From NCBI RefSeq assembly GCF_902168135.1, contig NZ_CABHOL010000015.1:466284-530283 (forward strand): 64,000 bases of DNA. The letters are read 5' to 3'. The position numbers and the translations under genes are program-made. Shown here piece by piece: positions 36,545 through 44,797 of this stretch (positions within the stretch are counted from its first letter, which is position 1; each line of letters begins with the position of its first letter). Under the pieces are notes generated by a model that saw nothing but the letters and a program-made list of their open reading frames with translations, had not been told where the DNA came from and searched no databases. Source of the stretch: an uncultured Fluviicola sp. Its GTDB lineage: Bacteria; Bacteroidota; Bacteroidia; Flavobacteriales_D; Crocinitomicaceae.

Positions 36545-37363
36545 TCAAAGGGTGTTTTTTTGTCCGGTTAGTTCTGTTGGAGAGTAGCCAAATTGTTTTT
36601 TAAAAGCGTGAGAAAAATGAGATAAATTCTCAAACCCGGTTTCGTAATAGACCTCCACTGGTTTTTTGTTCTTCTCGGCAAGCTGGTAATGGGCTAATTC
36701 CAATCTTTTTTTGGTCAACCAACGCTGTGGTGTATTATTGAAGGCCCGGTAAAAATCCCGTTTGAAAGTGGTAAGACTTCTCCCGGTTAAGTAGCCGAAT
36801 TTTTCGAGCGGCATATTGAACATAAAGTTCTTCTCCATGAAAGCTGCTAAATCTATCTTAAAGGGATCTTCAAAGTTTGTCAAAACAGGATCAATATCTT
36901 TGTCAATGGTTTGAAGGATGGTGATTGCTTCGTTAATTTTTAAAGAGGCAATAGTTTCCGGAAAGTTTTCGGGTATTTCAAAATAGGGGATGAGCGAAGC
37001 CAGGCAGCTTTCCAATAGCGGATGTTTGTGAAAACTAAAAATTTTCGGATCTGTGAGTTTCCGTTTCGTGTTTTCGGGACCATAAAATTCGCGGAGCCTC
37101 TTTGTTGTTAAGTGCATGGCAACCGCTTTATGTGGCAAATCTTCCCCGGACATATTGATAATCGTGGCCAACTGATTTCTTGGAATCAGGAAAGTGCTTC
37201 CCGGACCAAATAAAAAGCTTTTATCTGCCTGGATGATTTTCGTTTCACCTGAAATCAACCACACAAGCAAATGATCATCAAATGCCGCTTCCGTTTTAAA
37301 TAGTTTACCCGTGTAAGTAGAAAGTTTAATCTCGGGAGTGATATAATTTACCTGGCATTCCAT
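36545..37363 (-). CDS. AraC-family transcriptional regulator
   Basis: Transcription factor with a C-terminal double helix-turn-helix: LGFENLSHFSHAFKKQFG-type sequence is present as GFENLSHFSHAFKKQFGYSP (the AraC signature), preceded by PQRWLTKKRLELAHYQL. The N-terminal ~150 residues form the ligand domain (cupin-like). I start it at the ATG at 37363; a TTG 33 bases upstream is the alternative. It lies 29 bases past the SDR stop, so SDR and regulator form one unit that may control the nearby oxidoreductases. The effector is unknown. Confidence 0.92.
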   Translation of the reverse strand: MECQVNYITPEIKLSTYTGKLFKTEAAFDDHLLVWLISGETKIIQADKSFLFGPGSTFLIPRNQLATIINMSGEDLPHKAVAMHLTTKRLREFYGPENTKRKLTDPKIFSFHKHPLLESCLASLIPYFEIPENFPETIASLKINEAITILQTIDKDIDPVLTNFEDPFKIDLAAFMEKNFMFNMPLEKFGYLTGRSLTTFKRDFYRAFNNTPQRWLTKKRLELAHYQLAEKNKKPVEVYYETGFENLSHFSHAFKKQFGYSPTELTGQKNTL

Positions 37364-37392
37364 CTTGCTTGTGTGATTGAAAGATACAAAAA

Positions 37393-38388
37393 TCAACTAA
37401 AATCAAAAGTTACTCCCGTCAACTCCCCGCTCAGTTTCCACAAACGTTTTGCATGGGTTTCATCTAAGGAATATGCTTTAACACCGCCTACTGCAGTCAC
37501 ATCCGAACTTAAAAGTGAGACATCCGCATGTTCGCAATAGACACCTCCAATTTTGTTGAGTAAAGGGCTGGTTGCTGCCCAAACAGTTGTTGCTGCTCCT
37601 TGAGGAATGGTTTTTAGCCGTGCGGCTACTTCCGGCAATATATTTCCTGCTGCATCACTGTAACCCAGTTTTTGGAACAAATCTGCCGGCGCTTCTCTTG
37701 CCAATTCCGTTTCGCCAACAGCTCCCGGACACAAGGAATAGCTGCGCACATTGTACTCCTTTGCCTGATTGTCAAACTCAAGCGAGAAAAGATTGACTGC
37801 TGTTTTTGATTGTCCGTATCCCAATAATGTTTCGTAATCCCGATTCAGGAATTGCGGATCTTCGAAATTAAAATCCGAAAACTGGTGTCCGCCGGAGGAT
37901 ACATTGACTACACGTGCGCCGTTTGCTTGTTTCAATGCGGGCCACAATCTGGCGGTAAGTTGATAAAGTGCCAGGTAATTCGTAGCCAGCTGCGATTCAT
38001 AACCCCTGCTGTCTCTTCGCAAAGGTACCCACATGATCCCGGCGTTGTTGATGAGCAAATGCAGGTCTCTGCCCGAAGTCAGGAATTTTTGTGCGAATGC
38101 GTCAATTGAAGCCGGATCCATTAAATCCATTTCTTCGATTTCCACATGCGGGATTCCGTCTAAATTCCGTTTTGCTTTTTCCACATCTCTTGCCGGAACA
38201 ATGATTGTTGCACCAGCCTGGGCAAGTGTTTTTACGGTCTCCAAACCGATACCGGTATTTCCGCCTGTTACAATGGCAACTTTGCCTGTAAGATCTATGC
38301 CGTTGATGACTTCACTTGTTGTTGATTGGGCGTTAAATCCCGAACCTAATGGCTTCTGTAACGCTCCCTGGTAATTATTCTGTCCCAT
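37393..38388 (-). CDS. Short-chain dehydrogenase/reductase
   Basis: NAD(P)-dependent SDR, 331 residues. VAIVTGGNTGIGLETV is the TGxxxGIG cofactor motif and LLINNAGIM the NNAG motif; the active site fits SSGGH and the YGQSKTAV (YxxxK) segment. The C-terminal part is longer than in classic SDRs, similar to the WW-oxidoreductase/retinol-type branch. It is first in an operon with the AraC regulator. The substrate is unknown; a redox detoxification role is only inferred. Confidence 0.92.
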   Translation of the reverse strand: MGQNNYQGALQKPLGSGFNAQSTTSEVINGIDLTGKVAIVTGGNTGIGLETVKTLAQAGATIIVPARDVEKAKRNLDGIPHVEIEEMDLMDPASIDAFAQKFLTSGRDLHLLINNAGIMWVPLRRDSRGYESQLATNYLALYQLTARLWPALKQANGARVVNVSSGGHQFSDFNFEDPQFLNRDYETLLGYGQSKTAVNLFSLEFDNQAKEYNVRSYSLCPGAVGETELAREAPADLFQKLGYSDAAGNILPEVAARLKTIPQGAATTVWAATSPLLNKIGGVYCEHADVSLLSSDVTAVGGVKAYSLDETHAKRLWKLSGELTGVTFDFS

Positions 38389-38606
38389 GTTTTAAGAATG
38401 AATTGTTTGATAAGACAAAGGTAGAAGGGATGACTCAGGGCAACTTTGTTCAAACGTCCGAATATACTTTGTTTAAAAGGCCGGGTTCGAAGTTCTTATT
38501 GCAATGTTCAAAAGTTCAGATATCGGAACTTTCGCAGTCTGTTTCGGGACTGTTAGATCATTATTCGGGCTAATCTCACGGAGTTACAAGTCAATCTCCA
38601 AGCCTT

Positions 38607-38643
38607 CCAAGCTAGCGCGAGTCTCTGACTCGTGCTAGCTTGG
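38607..38643. repeat. RAYT-linked hairpin (REP-like), 3' side of the transposase gene
   Basis: A near-perfect 17-bp hairpin (CCAAGCTAGC...GCTAGCTTGG outer arms, CGAGTC/GACTCG inner arms, one mismatch). It lies 16 bases beyond the RAYT stop. A related hairpin sits at 42203-42249 next to a RAYT remnant. Confidence 0.75.
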
Positions 38644-38659
38644 CACTAATTAACTGAAA

Positions 38660-39211
38660 TCACGTTCCCATCAAATCAATTTCCAAAACAGTTTGATCGC
38701 CGGCATAATTCCTTGCGCTGCTGTATTTCCAGTCCGCCGGATTGGTTACCAACCCCTCTTTTACCGGGTTATTATGAATATAATTCACTTTTTGTTCCAC
38801 AACCCAAGTGCTAAAAACCTCAATGGGTTGGTTGTTTTGTTGCCACAATTGGTAGTTGGTAACATTGCTGTTTTTCTTTCCGGCATCTTCAAACAACTTT
38901 AACAAATACTCTTTCCTGCTTTCCCTGGGATTTTCTATGATTGCTTCTATCAATTTACGGGAAGTGAATCCTTTAAAATCACGCATAAAACCCGATGGAT
39001 CTTTTTTTAAAGACCTAAAAAGCAAATGAACATGATTGGGCATAAATACGTATGCGTAAAGTTCGAGCCCTTTATGTTTTCTGCAATAGCTTAAGGAATC
39101 GGCTAAGATTCCAAAATAAACTTCCCTAGTAAAAACGTCAACCCAATTGACAGTTGCGAAGCTTACGAAATAAGCCGCTTCCGGGTTTCTAAATTTATAT
39201 TTCCTGCTCAT
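38660..39211 (-). CDS. REP-associated tyrosine transposase (RAYT, Y1/IS200-like)
   Basis: A 183-residue HUH endonuclease of the Y1-transposase/RAYT type. FMPNHVHLLFRS (about 57-68) carries the HxH metal pair, and VNYIHNNPVKEGLV near residue 140 carries the catalytic Tyr. RAYTs nick and move REP hairpin elements rather than full insertion sequences. REP-like hairpins lie on both sides (38607-38643 and 39288-39340), and decayed ends of the same gene occur at 42261 and possibly 51062. It appears intact and possibly active. Confidence 0.93.
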   Translation of the reverse strand: MSRKYKFRNPEAAYFVSFATVNWVDVFTREVYFGILADSLSYCRKHKGLELYAYVFMPNHVHLLFRSLKKDPSGFMRDFKGFTSRKLIEAIIENPRESRKEYLLKLFEDAGKKNSNVTNYQLWQQNNQPIEVFSTWVVEQKVNYIHNNPVKEGLVTNPADWKYSSARNYAGDQTVLEIDLMGT

Positions 39212-39287
39212 TTACTTTAAGTTAGTAAAAAAGTAGGTTTAAATCCAACTGATTTTTAATTAATAAGATTGGTTCGGAACTTTTGTT

Positions 39288-39340
39288 TCTGCACGGCACG
39301 AGCGAGATCCCGAATAGTCGGGACAGGTCGCTCGCACCAA
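39288..39340. repeat. RAYT-linked hairpin (REP-like), 5' side of the transposase gene
   Basis: Begins TCTGCACGGCACGAGC. A nested hairpin has outer GAGCGA/TCGCTC (39300-39305 with 39328-39333) and inner TCCCGA/TCGGGA with loop ATAG. A relative with the same first 16 bases is at 44737-44790. It lies between RAYT and the T9SS cargo gene. Confidence 0.75.
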
Positions 39341-39361
39341 CCGAGGGTTCCAAGCCGGCAT

Positions 39362-40978
39362 TTAGGGTTCTATAACGATTCTTTGTGTCGCTTTTTCATG
39401 AGGTGTTTCAATCGTCAGAATGTATGTCCCTCCCTTGTCAAGGTTTCTGATTTTTCGTTGAAATGTGTTTTCGCCTGGAACTAAATCGGTTAAAACTCGT
39501 TCTTCTATTTTTTTACCGTCCACGTGATAGAGGGAAATTTTTGTTTCTTCCGGTTTGTTTAAATGGAATTTCACGACAAAGTTTCCATCATTGGGATTGG
39601 GGAACACCTGAATCTTTAATGTTCCGGTACTTTGGTCGTTTAAGTTGTGGATTCCTAAAGTTGAGTTCTGAATAACATACACTTTAAATAATTGGCTGCT
39701 TGCGCTGCTCTCGGTTCCGGTATTTGTGAAAAAGATATTGGCTGCCGTGCTGCTTATGCCGCCGTAGATAAAACCAACCAGCGTTGTGTCGGTCGTAAAA
39801 TCATCCAGTTTAAGTACGTCGTTGTCATAGTGCGGAACTGTTTCTATGGGAATAAATTCAGAACCGGCACCGAGTAAAGCAGGCATTTCAACGGGTAATT
39901 TATACTCGGCCATGGTACCGCTTGCATTTCTTGTAACTCGTGCAATGGTTTTTACAAATGGCACATTATTGTCCTGGACCAACACTCCTAAACTGTCATA
40001 GTATTGAGCGATACCACCAAAGAACACGGTGTGCATTTCGTTATTCGAAGCACTGTATAAAGGAATATGTGCACAATGGTAGTGATTGTAATATTGAGAA
40101 AAAGCATTGTTGACCGTATGCCCTGTGCTATCGATGTTTACACAATTTAGAAAAGGTAAATCAGCATTCACCTGAAATACTCCCGAAAAGGCGGTTAATC
40201 CTTCTTGTCCTGCCGGCATTATTTGCGGAACTACATTGTAATCCCTTCTGTGAAGATTGGCAGGATCATGAATAGCGGCTAAATGGGTGACAGAAAGCGT
40301 TACACCATCATCGGAGAGTGTAAATTTTCTGCTTGCGTTTGTATATTCCTGGATAAAACCCGGTCCATGTGTGGGTCCCATAGGATTATACCTGCCTATA
40401 AATTTCTGTCCGCCGGTAAGATAGAACGTATTGTTTATTTTATTGAGGTAGCCGCCGGTAACAGCAAACAAGGTATCTGTAACCTGCCTGAAACTGGATG
40501 CAAACGATGTTCCGTTGATAATTGCATCGATAACGTCCGGAACTTTCACGGCACTGAGATTGGGGTAGGTAATATGATCAGCAGAAGTGTTGCTGTAACC
40601 ATAACCGCCAACCAGGTATAAATAATCCCCCTCCTGGTAAAACTCCATATTGGTTGCACTTAATTGTTCCTGCAAACCAATTGGAAGGGAAGATAAGGGA
40701 GCCGACCATTTTTGTTGCGCAACGGGGTCAACAACGATTAACTGGTTGTTGTGTCCCGCTTCATCAAAGGCAGCAAAGGGTTGTCTGCGATGCAAACCAT
40801 CCAGTCTGCCACCGATGATTAACCATTTACCCTGGTGTTGTCCCCAGGCAAATGCTTGTAGCCCACCCAAGCCGCTGATGTTCATCGGTTCAAGGTAAAT
40901 ATTGAAGGGTGCCGCTTGTGAAAAGGCTGAAAGACTGAAAACGAGTAGTCCTAAAATGAGTGCTATTTTCTTTGTCAT
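39362..40978 (-). CDS. Kelch-like secreted protein with T9SS type A sorting domain
   Basis: A 538-residue exported protein. The signal peptide ends AFSQA. The next ~400 residues contain Kelch-type blade motifs (KWLIIGGRLDGLH, YLYLVGGYGYSN, TFYLTGGQKF), suggesting a beta-propeller. The C-terminal ~75 residues are a T9SS type A sorting domain (IQVFPNPNDGNFVVKF, LYHVDGKKIEE, GTYILTIETP). It is probably displayed on the surface. Ligand or enzyme function is unknown. Its neighbours are repeats on both sides. Confidence 0.85.
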   Translation of the reverse strand: MTKKIALILGLLVFSLSAFSQAAPFNIYLEPMNISGLGGLQAFAWGQHQGKWLIIGGRLDGLHRRQPFAAFDEAGHNNQLIVVDPVAQQKWSAPLSSLPIGLQEQLSATNMEFYQEGDYLYLVGGYGYSNTSADHITYPNLSAVKVPDVIDAIINGTSFASSFRQVTDTLFAVTGGYLNKINNTFYLTGGQKFIGRYNPMGPTHGPGFIQEYTNASRKFTLSDDGVTLSVTHLAAIHDPANLHRRDYNVVPQIMPAGQEGLTAFSGVFQVNADLPFLNCVNIDSTGHTVNNAFSQYYNHYHCAHIPLYSASNNEMHTVFFGGIAQYYDSLGVLVQDNNVPFVKTIARVTRNASGTMAEYKLPVEMPALLGAGSEFIPIETVPHYDNDVLKLDDFTTDTTLVGFIYGGISSTAANIFFTNTGTESSASSQLFKVYVIQNSTLGIHNLNDQSTGTLKIQVFPNPNDGNFVVKFHLNKPEETKISLYHVDGKKIEERVLTDLVPGENTFQRKIRNLDKGGTYILTIETPHEKATQRIVIEP

Positions 40979-41094
40979 TTTATGTGATATGCCTGCAAAT
41001 TACATTTTTGTTATGGATTAGTTTGTGATCTATGTTACATAAGGAATACGCGGGTTGTTTTTTCTGGCTGGTGTGAGTTCCTGGCCTGATCATT

Positions 41095-41168
41095 TCTAGC
41101 AGAAAATCCTTGGGAATATAATTAATAACCCTTGTAGGCGCGCGATTAATCGCGCGCCTACAAGGGGG
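41095..41168. repeat. Composite repeat: AT leader plus CGCGATTAATCGCG palindrome, copy 4
   Basis: Carries the leader TTGGGAATATAATTAATAAC followed by a perfect 38-base palindrome (41129-41166). It lies between two minus-strand T9SS cargo genes, just after the stop of the downstream one. Confidence 0.9.
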
Positions 41169-41186
41169 ATGTTATGTACATTGTCA

Positions 41187-42140
41187 TCATCTTAGCAAAG
41201 TAATAAATCCATTTTTAACAATCTCACTTTGTTCATCAAATACAATTATTCGATAGAAATACACTCCTTCAGATAAATCAGCATCGGTATTTTTGTTTTT
41301 ACCATTCCAGGTAAACCCATAATCATCGGATTCAAAAACTAAATTCCCCCAACGGTTTAATATGTCTATGTGAAATGAAGATGGCTGACACTCTGAATTC
41401 AATTCCAAATAGTCATTTACCAAATCTCCATTTGGCGTGAATATATTCGGGATGGTAAAATTATCCATACAATCTGTAACATGAATGGTAGAATCTGTTG
41501 TGTCAGGTATACTTGGAGGGTTGTCGCACCATGTAGTATCTGTGTAATAGACAAGTTCCAATTTAGGTCTAACACTTGCATCAGGATGATCTTTGGAGGC
41601 AAAAACAAGACTTCTATAGGTAATTTCTTCGTCGAGTGCAAAGTAGAAATCAACTTCGTTGGACGAACTGATTTCATTACTAACAACTCCAGTTACGTCG
41701 ATAACGTAGTTCTGAGTTGAAGAGGTCGAACCGGGAATATTGGAAAAGGATGCCGCGTCATACGAAGGTTGGCTTGACCAGGTAGTTGATTCATCCCAGT
41801 AGCTGGTTATTTGATAAAGTTTTGCGCTATTTAAGCCGTTAGTAGTATGACCGGCATGCGAAGCAGAATAATCATGGTATAAATATAAAGTAGCGCTGAC
41901 TAAAACGAAATTATCAGGTAATGGGCATAATTCAAATCCTAAAAGGCTGCGCCCCTGGCCATAAACTCCTCCATATGTCCAACCTGCTGCAACAAGGCTT
42001 TGAACTTGTCCCTGGTATTGGTCAGCGATTACTGTATTGATGTATGTGTCTTTTGATGCTTCTAAAATTAGTGTATTCTGACTCCTTGCATCCAGAGAAG
42101 ACAATATGATTAATAATAGTTTAACGCTCCTTTTTATCAT
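41187..42140 (-). CDS. DNRLRE-like secreted protein with T9SS type B (gliding-associated) C-terminus
   Basis: A 317-residue exported protein. Signal peptide (to about LDARSQ) is followed by a DNRLRE/CBM96-like domain (LILEASKDTYINTVIAD, ARSLLGFELCPLP-like segments, YYTDTTW) at about 20-205. The C-terminal ~85 residues are the T9SS type B/CHU_C sorting domain: NIFTPNGDLVNDYL, HIDILNRWGNLVFES, GVYFYRI. It probably binds carbohydrate or matrix at the surface. Repeats flank the gene on both sides. Confidence 0.88.
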   Translation of the reverse strand: MIKRSVKLLLIILSSLDARSQNTLILEASKDTYINTVIADQYQGQVQSLVAAGWTYGGVYGQGRSLLGFELCPLPDNFVLVSATLYLYHDYSASHAGHTTNGLNSAKLYQITSYWDESTTWSSQPSYDAASFSNIPGSTSSTQNYVIDVTGVVSNEISSSNEVDFYFALDEEITYRSLVFASKDHPDASVRPKLELVYYTDTTWCDNPPSIPDTTDSTIHVTDCMDNFTIPNIFTPNGDLVNDYLELNSECQPSSFHIDILNRWGNLVFESDDYGFTWNGKNKNTDADLSEGVYFYRIIVFDEQSEIVKNGFITLLR

Positions 42141-42202
42141 GGGGTAGGGATTGTCTGTATTGCGGTTGTCATATTCGAAGGCTGATTGCTCAGATTCACA
42201 AG

Positions 42203-42249
42203 TTAGCGCGAGTTCCTGTCCCGACCATTCGGGGTCTGACTCGTGCTAA
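42203..42249. repeat. RAYT-linked hairpin copy at a RAYT remnant
   Basis: Outer arms TTAGCGCGAGT/ACTCGTGCTAA (42203-42213 with 42239-42249) match the 38607 element's inner part, while an extra inner hairpin (CCCGA...TCGGG) resembles the 39288 element. It lies 11 bases past the stop of the RAYT remnant. Confidence 0.72.
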
Positions 42250-42260
42250 ATTAACCTAAA

Positions 42261-42314
42261 TTATGTTCTCATCAAATCGATTTCTACAACAGTTTGGTCA
42301 CACGCCCGCGCGAG
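42261..42314 (-). pseudogene. Decayed 3' end of a RAYT gene
   Basis: Minus-strand reading gives LARACDQTVVEIDLMRT and a stop, closely matching the end of the intact RAYT (SARNYAGDQTVLEIDLMGT). Nothing before it is conserved. Together with the adjacent hairpin this is a transposase tail left by a non-autonomous or deleted copy. Confidence 0.7.
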
Positions 42315-42340
42315 TTTGACAGCTTTGGTAAGAACACTGT

Positions 42341-42865
42341 TCATTTGGTATTTTGTTTACATTTTTCAAGAAGAATGGTTTTGAAACGATCAAACATGGT
42401 TTCTCCCAGTATTCGTTTGGAAATAATGTCTAAAAGCTCCCTGTTTTCAAGGTACAGGTAAATGTCTTCACCATTAATAGCATATTCTTTGATCCGGTTC
42501 CATTTTATTTCGGAATACACGTTTTCGGATTTATAGACAACGCTTTCCGAATCAAAGCCAAACTGGAAATTTACTTCATCTGATTTTGCTTTTTTCTCCA
42601 ATTCTTTCAGAAATGCAGTGAAAGCGATTTGAAAGCGAATTACATAATAAAGGAGAAATGCAGTGGTCAAAGCTGCACTGATCAAACCGATGATCCATAG
42701 AGCGTCAATGCGGAGCGAGATTCCGGTAATCACCAGGACACCCCATATTCCATAGAGCAGTTTGATGGGTACTTTTTCGAATGCTTTTTTGCGTTCGAAC
42801 CGAAAGTACTTTGTATAAAGTTCTTTTGATCGATGCGGATCAAATTGTATATCAATTGTTGTCAA
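42341..42865 (-). CDS. YcxB-like membrane protein of unknown function
   Basis: A 174-residue protein with two adjacent membrane segments (LLYGIWGVLVITGISL and LWIIGLISAALTTAFLLYYVI) and a C-terminal soluble part with FGFDSESVVYKSENVYSEIKWNRIKEY, the pattern of YcxB-like proteins. The frame has no ATG before the coding start: it begins with TTG at 42865, and a stop lies only three codons upstream. It lies 36 bases from the rhomboid stop on the same strand, so the two probably share a transcript. Confidence 0.68.
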   Translation of the reverse strand: MTTIDIQFDPHRSKELYTKYFRFERKKAFEKVPIKLLYGIWGVLVITGISLRIDALWIIGLISAALTTAFLLYYVIRFQIAFTAFLKELEKKAKSDEVNFQFGFDSESVVYKSENVYSEIKWNRIKEYAINGEDIYLYLENRELLDIISKRILGETMFDRFKTILLEKCKQNTK

Positions 42866-42901
42866 AAGAGTTTATTTATGCTTTTGCTACACTTATCAGC
42901 T

Positions 42902-44386
42902 TCATTGCCGGTTGCCCTGCGCACCACCAAGTTCCTCAATTTTCAATTGGATTCGGGTATTGTAACTATCTATTTGTATGGCGTATTTCTCCGTGTCTTC
43001 CAAAACGGCTTTGTAAAGGAGTTCGTAACACTTTAACCTGAGTTCACAATATTCCTTTAGAATTTTGTTGTTCGCCCTGATTTGAGAAGTCAATTCCAGG
43101 TCCCTCAAACTTTCCAGCAGCTCAATGTTTTTTTTCCAATAAAGAATACCGCGATCGTTAATTGCATAAAGCAACTTGTCTTTGGGTGTATCAGGAGGTA
43201 AGCTGTAAACCTCTAATGCTGTTGCCTCCATGGAAGCGAAATCTTTCATTTTGGTTTCATAAGTCCCAAAATCATTTGGAATGAGGTGATAAACAATAAA
43301 CGAAAAGATTAGCAGCAGGGTGACCGATAAACTGGCTGTGCCGAATTTAAGTTTAGTCTCACCCGGGTTTTTAAGACCCGGAACGAAAGCATAACCGATA
43401 ATCAGTCCGGTAAGTAGACCGCCAATGTGGGCTGCGTTGTCGATATTACTGTCCGGCTTCAGTCCATTCAACAGGTTGTATCCGACAAAAACGGCAATAC
43501 TTGTCAATAAAGCTTTTCGTGCCGATTTTTCAATGAGATTTGTTGTCAACATGGCCAGAAACACCCCATACATTCCGAATATTGCTCCCGATGCACCGGC
43601 GCTGATGGTCAGGTTATTCCAGTATAAACTGGCAATACTTGCGGTAATTCCTGTCAGAAGATAGGCAGCAGCAAACCTTACTCTTCCCAGGTATGGTTCT
43701 AAAAGCAGTCCGATATAAAGCAGGGCGTACATATTCATCAATAGGTGGAAAACGCCAATATGCAGAAAACAATTCGTGATTAATCTCCACCATCCGCCTT
43801 CCAAAGTTACCGGACGGAAATTTGCTCCCCATGCAATCAAACTCTCGTTGTCGGGGGTCATCCAATGAACACCCGAAAGAACCATCACGATGAAAATGAC
43901 CAGGTTCAGGTTTATTAAGATGGGGGTGACGAAATAACCCGGCACAGGTTTGAAGAATCCAAAAACACCGGAAATTCCTTCTTTAGTAGGTGTTGACTGG
44001 CTTAAATGACCTTGCTCCTCAGTCAGCTTCGGTTTTAGTTCCTCGTATTTGAGTATGAGCTCTTCCGAAGAGCAGGAAGCTTTTAATTCCCGGAACGTGG
44101 CGATCAGGTTTTCAATATTCTTTTTGTTTTTGCCCCAATCCACCATTTGACTACCCGTGCATTCACTTTTCAGAGTTGCATTGCTGCCGTCGATTTTCAC
44201 TTTCACTTCTTCACTCCAGGAACTCATAGAGAACCCGGTAAAAGCAACGAAACCGGTTTCCGTTGTTTGACCGATATTCCAGCCAAGTTTCTTTGCCGCT
44301 TCCATTGTGAGTGTAAGAAATTGTTCTGCCGTAAGGTTGTCAAGGGGTAAGTCCTGAACGTGTTTTGGTGAAAGTCCGAAGGCCAT
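42902..44386 (-). CDS. Rhomboid-family intramembrane serine protease with extended termini
   Basis: Polytopic membrane protease. The Ser motif is ISAGASGAIFGMYGVFLAM and the His lies in NIDNAAHIGGLLTGLIIGY; these form the Ser-His dyad. WWRLITNCFLHIGVFHLLMNMYAL is the L1-region signature. A ~150-residue N-terminal cytosolic domain (GWNIGQTTETGFVAFT) and a ~120-residue C-terminal tail make it longer (494 aa) than the minimal 200-aa core. It would cleave membrane-anchored substrates in the inner membrane. The substrate is unknown; a YcxB-like gene follows. Confidence 0.9.
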   Translation of the reverse strand: MAFGLSPKHVQDLPLDNLTAEQFLTLTMEAAKKLGWNIGQTTETGFVAFTGFSMSSWSEEVKVKIDGSNATLKSECTGSQMVDWGKNKKNIENLIATFRELKASCSSEELILKYEELKPKLTEEQGHLSQSTPTKEGISGVFGFFKPVPGYFVTPILINLNLVIFIVMVLSGVHWMTPDNESLIAWGANFRPVTLEGGWWRLITNCFLHIGVFHLLMNMYALLYIGLLLEPYLGRVRFAAAYLLTGITASIASLYWNNLTISAGASGAIFGMYGVFLAMLTTNLIEKSARKALLTSIAVFVGYNLLNGLKPDSNIDNAAHIGGLLTGLIIGYAFVPGLKNPGETKLKFGTASLSVTLLLIFSFIVYHLIPNDFGTYETKMKDFASMEATALEVYSLPPDTPKDKLLYAINDRGILYWKKNIELLESLRDLELTSQIRANNKILKEYCELRLKCYELLYKAVLEDTEKYAIQIDSYNTRIQLKIEELGGAQGNRQ

Positions 44387-44636
44387 GTTACTGATTGTTT
44401 GTTAGTTGTTTTGGATGGTGGTTCAATTGCACAAATAGATGAGTTGATTTTTTACCTTATGAGTAGTGTTTTGGGTTAAAAATAGGAATAATCCCCGAAG
44501 GTGAGAATGGTGAACTCATCTTTAGAAGACCAAAGTCAATTATGAAGGGCCGGATACCAGAGGCATTGTGATCTATTCGGTCGTTGCAGGAGTTATCGGA
44601 TTGACGGCTTTCTTTTTGATAAACAGCAGGTTGTAA
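44387..44636. other. Gap without recognisable gene (left part of a 411-base gap)
   Basis: The gap 44387-44797 has no convincing gene. A 78-codon minus-strand frame at 44457-44693 runs into the repeat at 44637 and has no recognisable motif. The right part holds a composite repeat and a RAYT-linked repeat, listed separately. Confidence 0.5.
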
Positions 44637-44720
44637 GTTGGTAAATTTTAGCGGAAAATCCTTGGGAATATAATTAATAACCCCGTTAGGCATGCGATTA
44701 ATCGCGTGCCTAACGGGGTT
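44637..44720. repeat. Composite repeat: AT leader plus palindrome, copy 5
   Basis: Leader TTGGTAAATTTTAGCGGAAA continues with CCTTGGGAATATAATTAATA. It runs into a 42-base palindrome (44679-44720, one G-T position) with CCCCG/CGGGG arms and a T run after it, which could terminate transcripts reading rightward. Confidence 0.9.
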
Positions 44721-44736
44721 TGTTGTGAACTTTTTT

Positions 44737-44790
44737 TCTGCACGGCACGAGCACGATCCCGAAGTGTCGGGACAGGTTACTCACGCCAAC
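44737..44790. repeat. RAYT-linked hairpin copy
   Basis: Shares TCTGCACGGCACGAGC with the element at 39288 and has the inner hairpin TCCCGA/TCGGGA (loop AGTG). The outer stem is decayed. It lies 16 bases from the composite repeat at 44637-44720. Confidence 0.72.
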
Positions 44791-44797
44791 TAGAGGA

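Noticed and set aside
38349..38573. A 74-codon plus-strand frame opposite the start of the SDR gene
   Set aside because: It overlaps the SDR 5' end in antisense and has no recognisable feature; the gap 38389-38606 appears to be promoter sequence for the SDR-AraC unit.
44457..44693. A 78-codon minus-strand frame between the rhomboid and YdeI genes
   Set aside because: It runs through the start of the composite repeat at 44637, has no motif, and its composition is unlike its neighbours. I treat it as chance.
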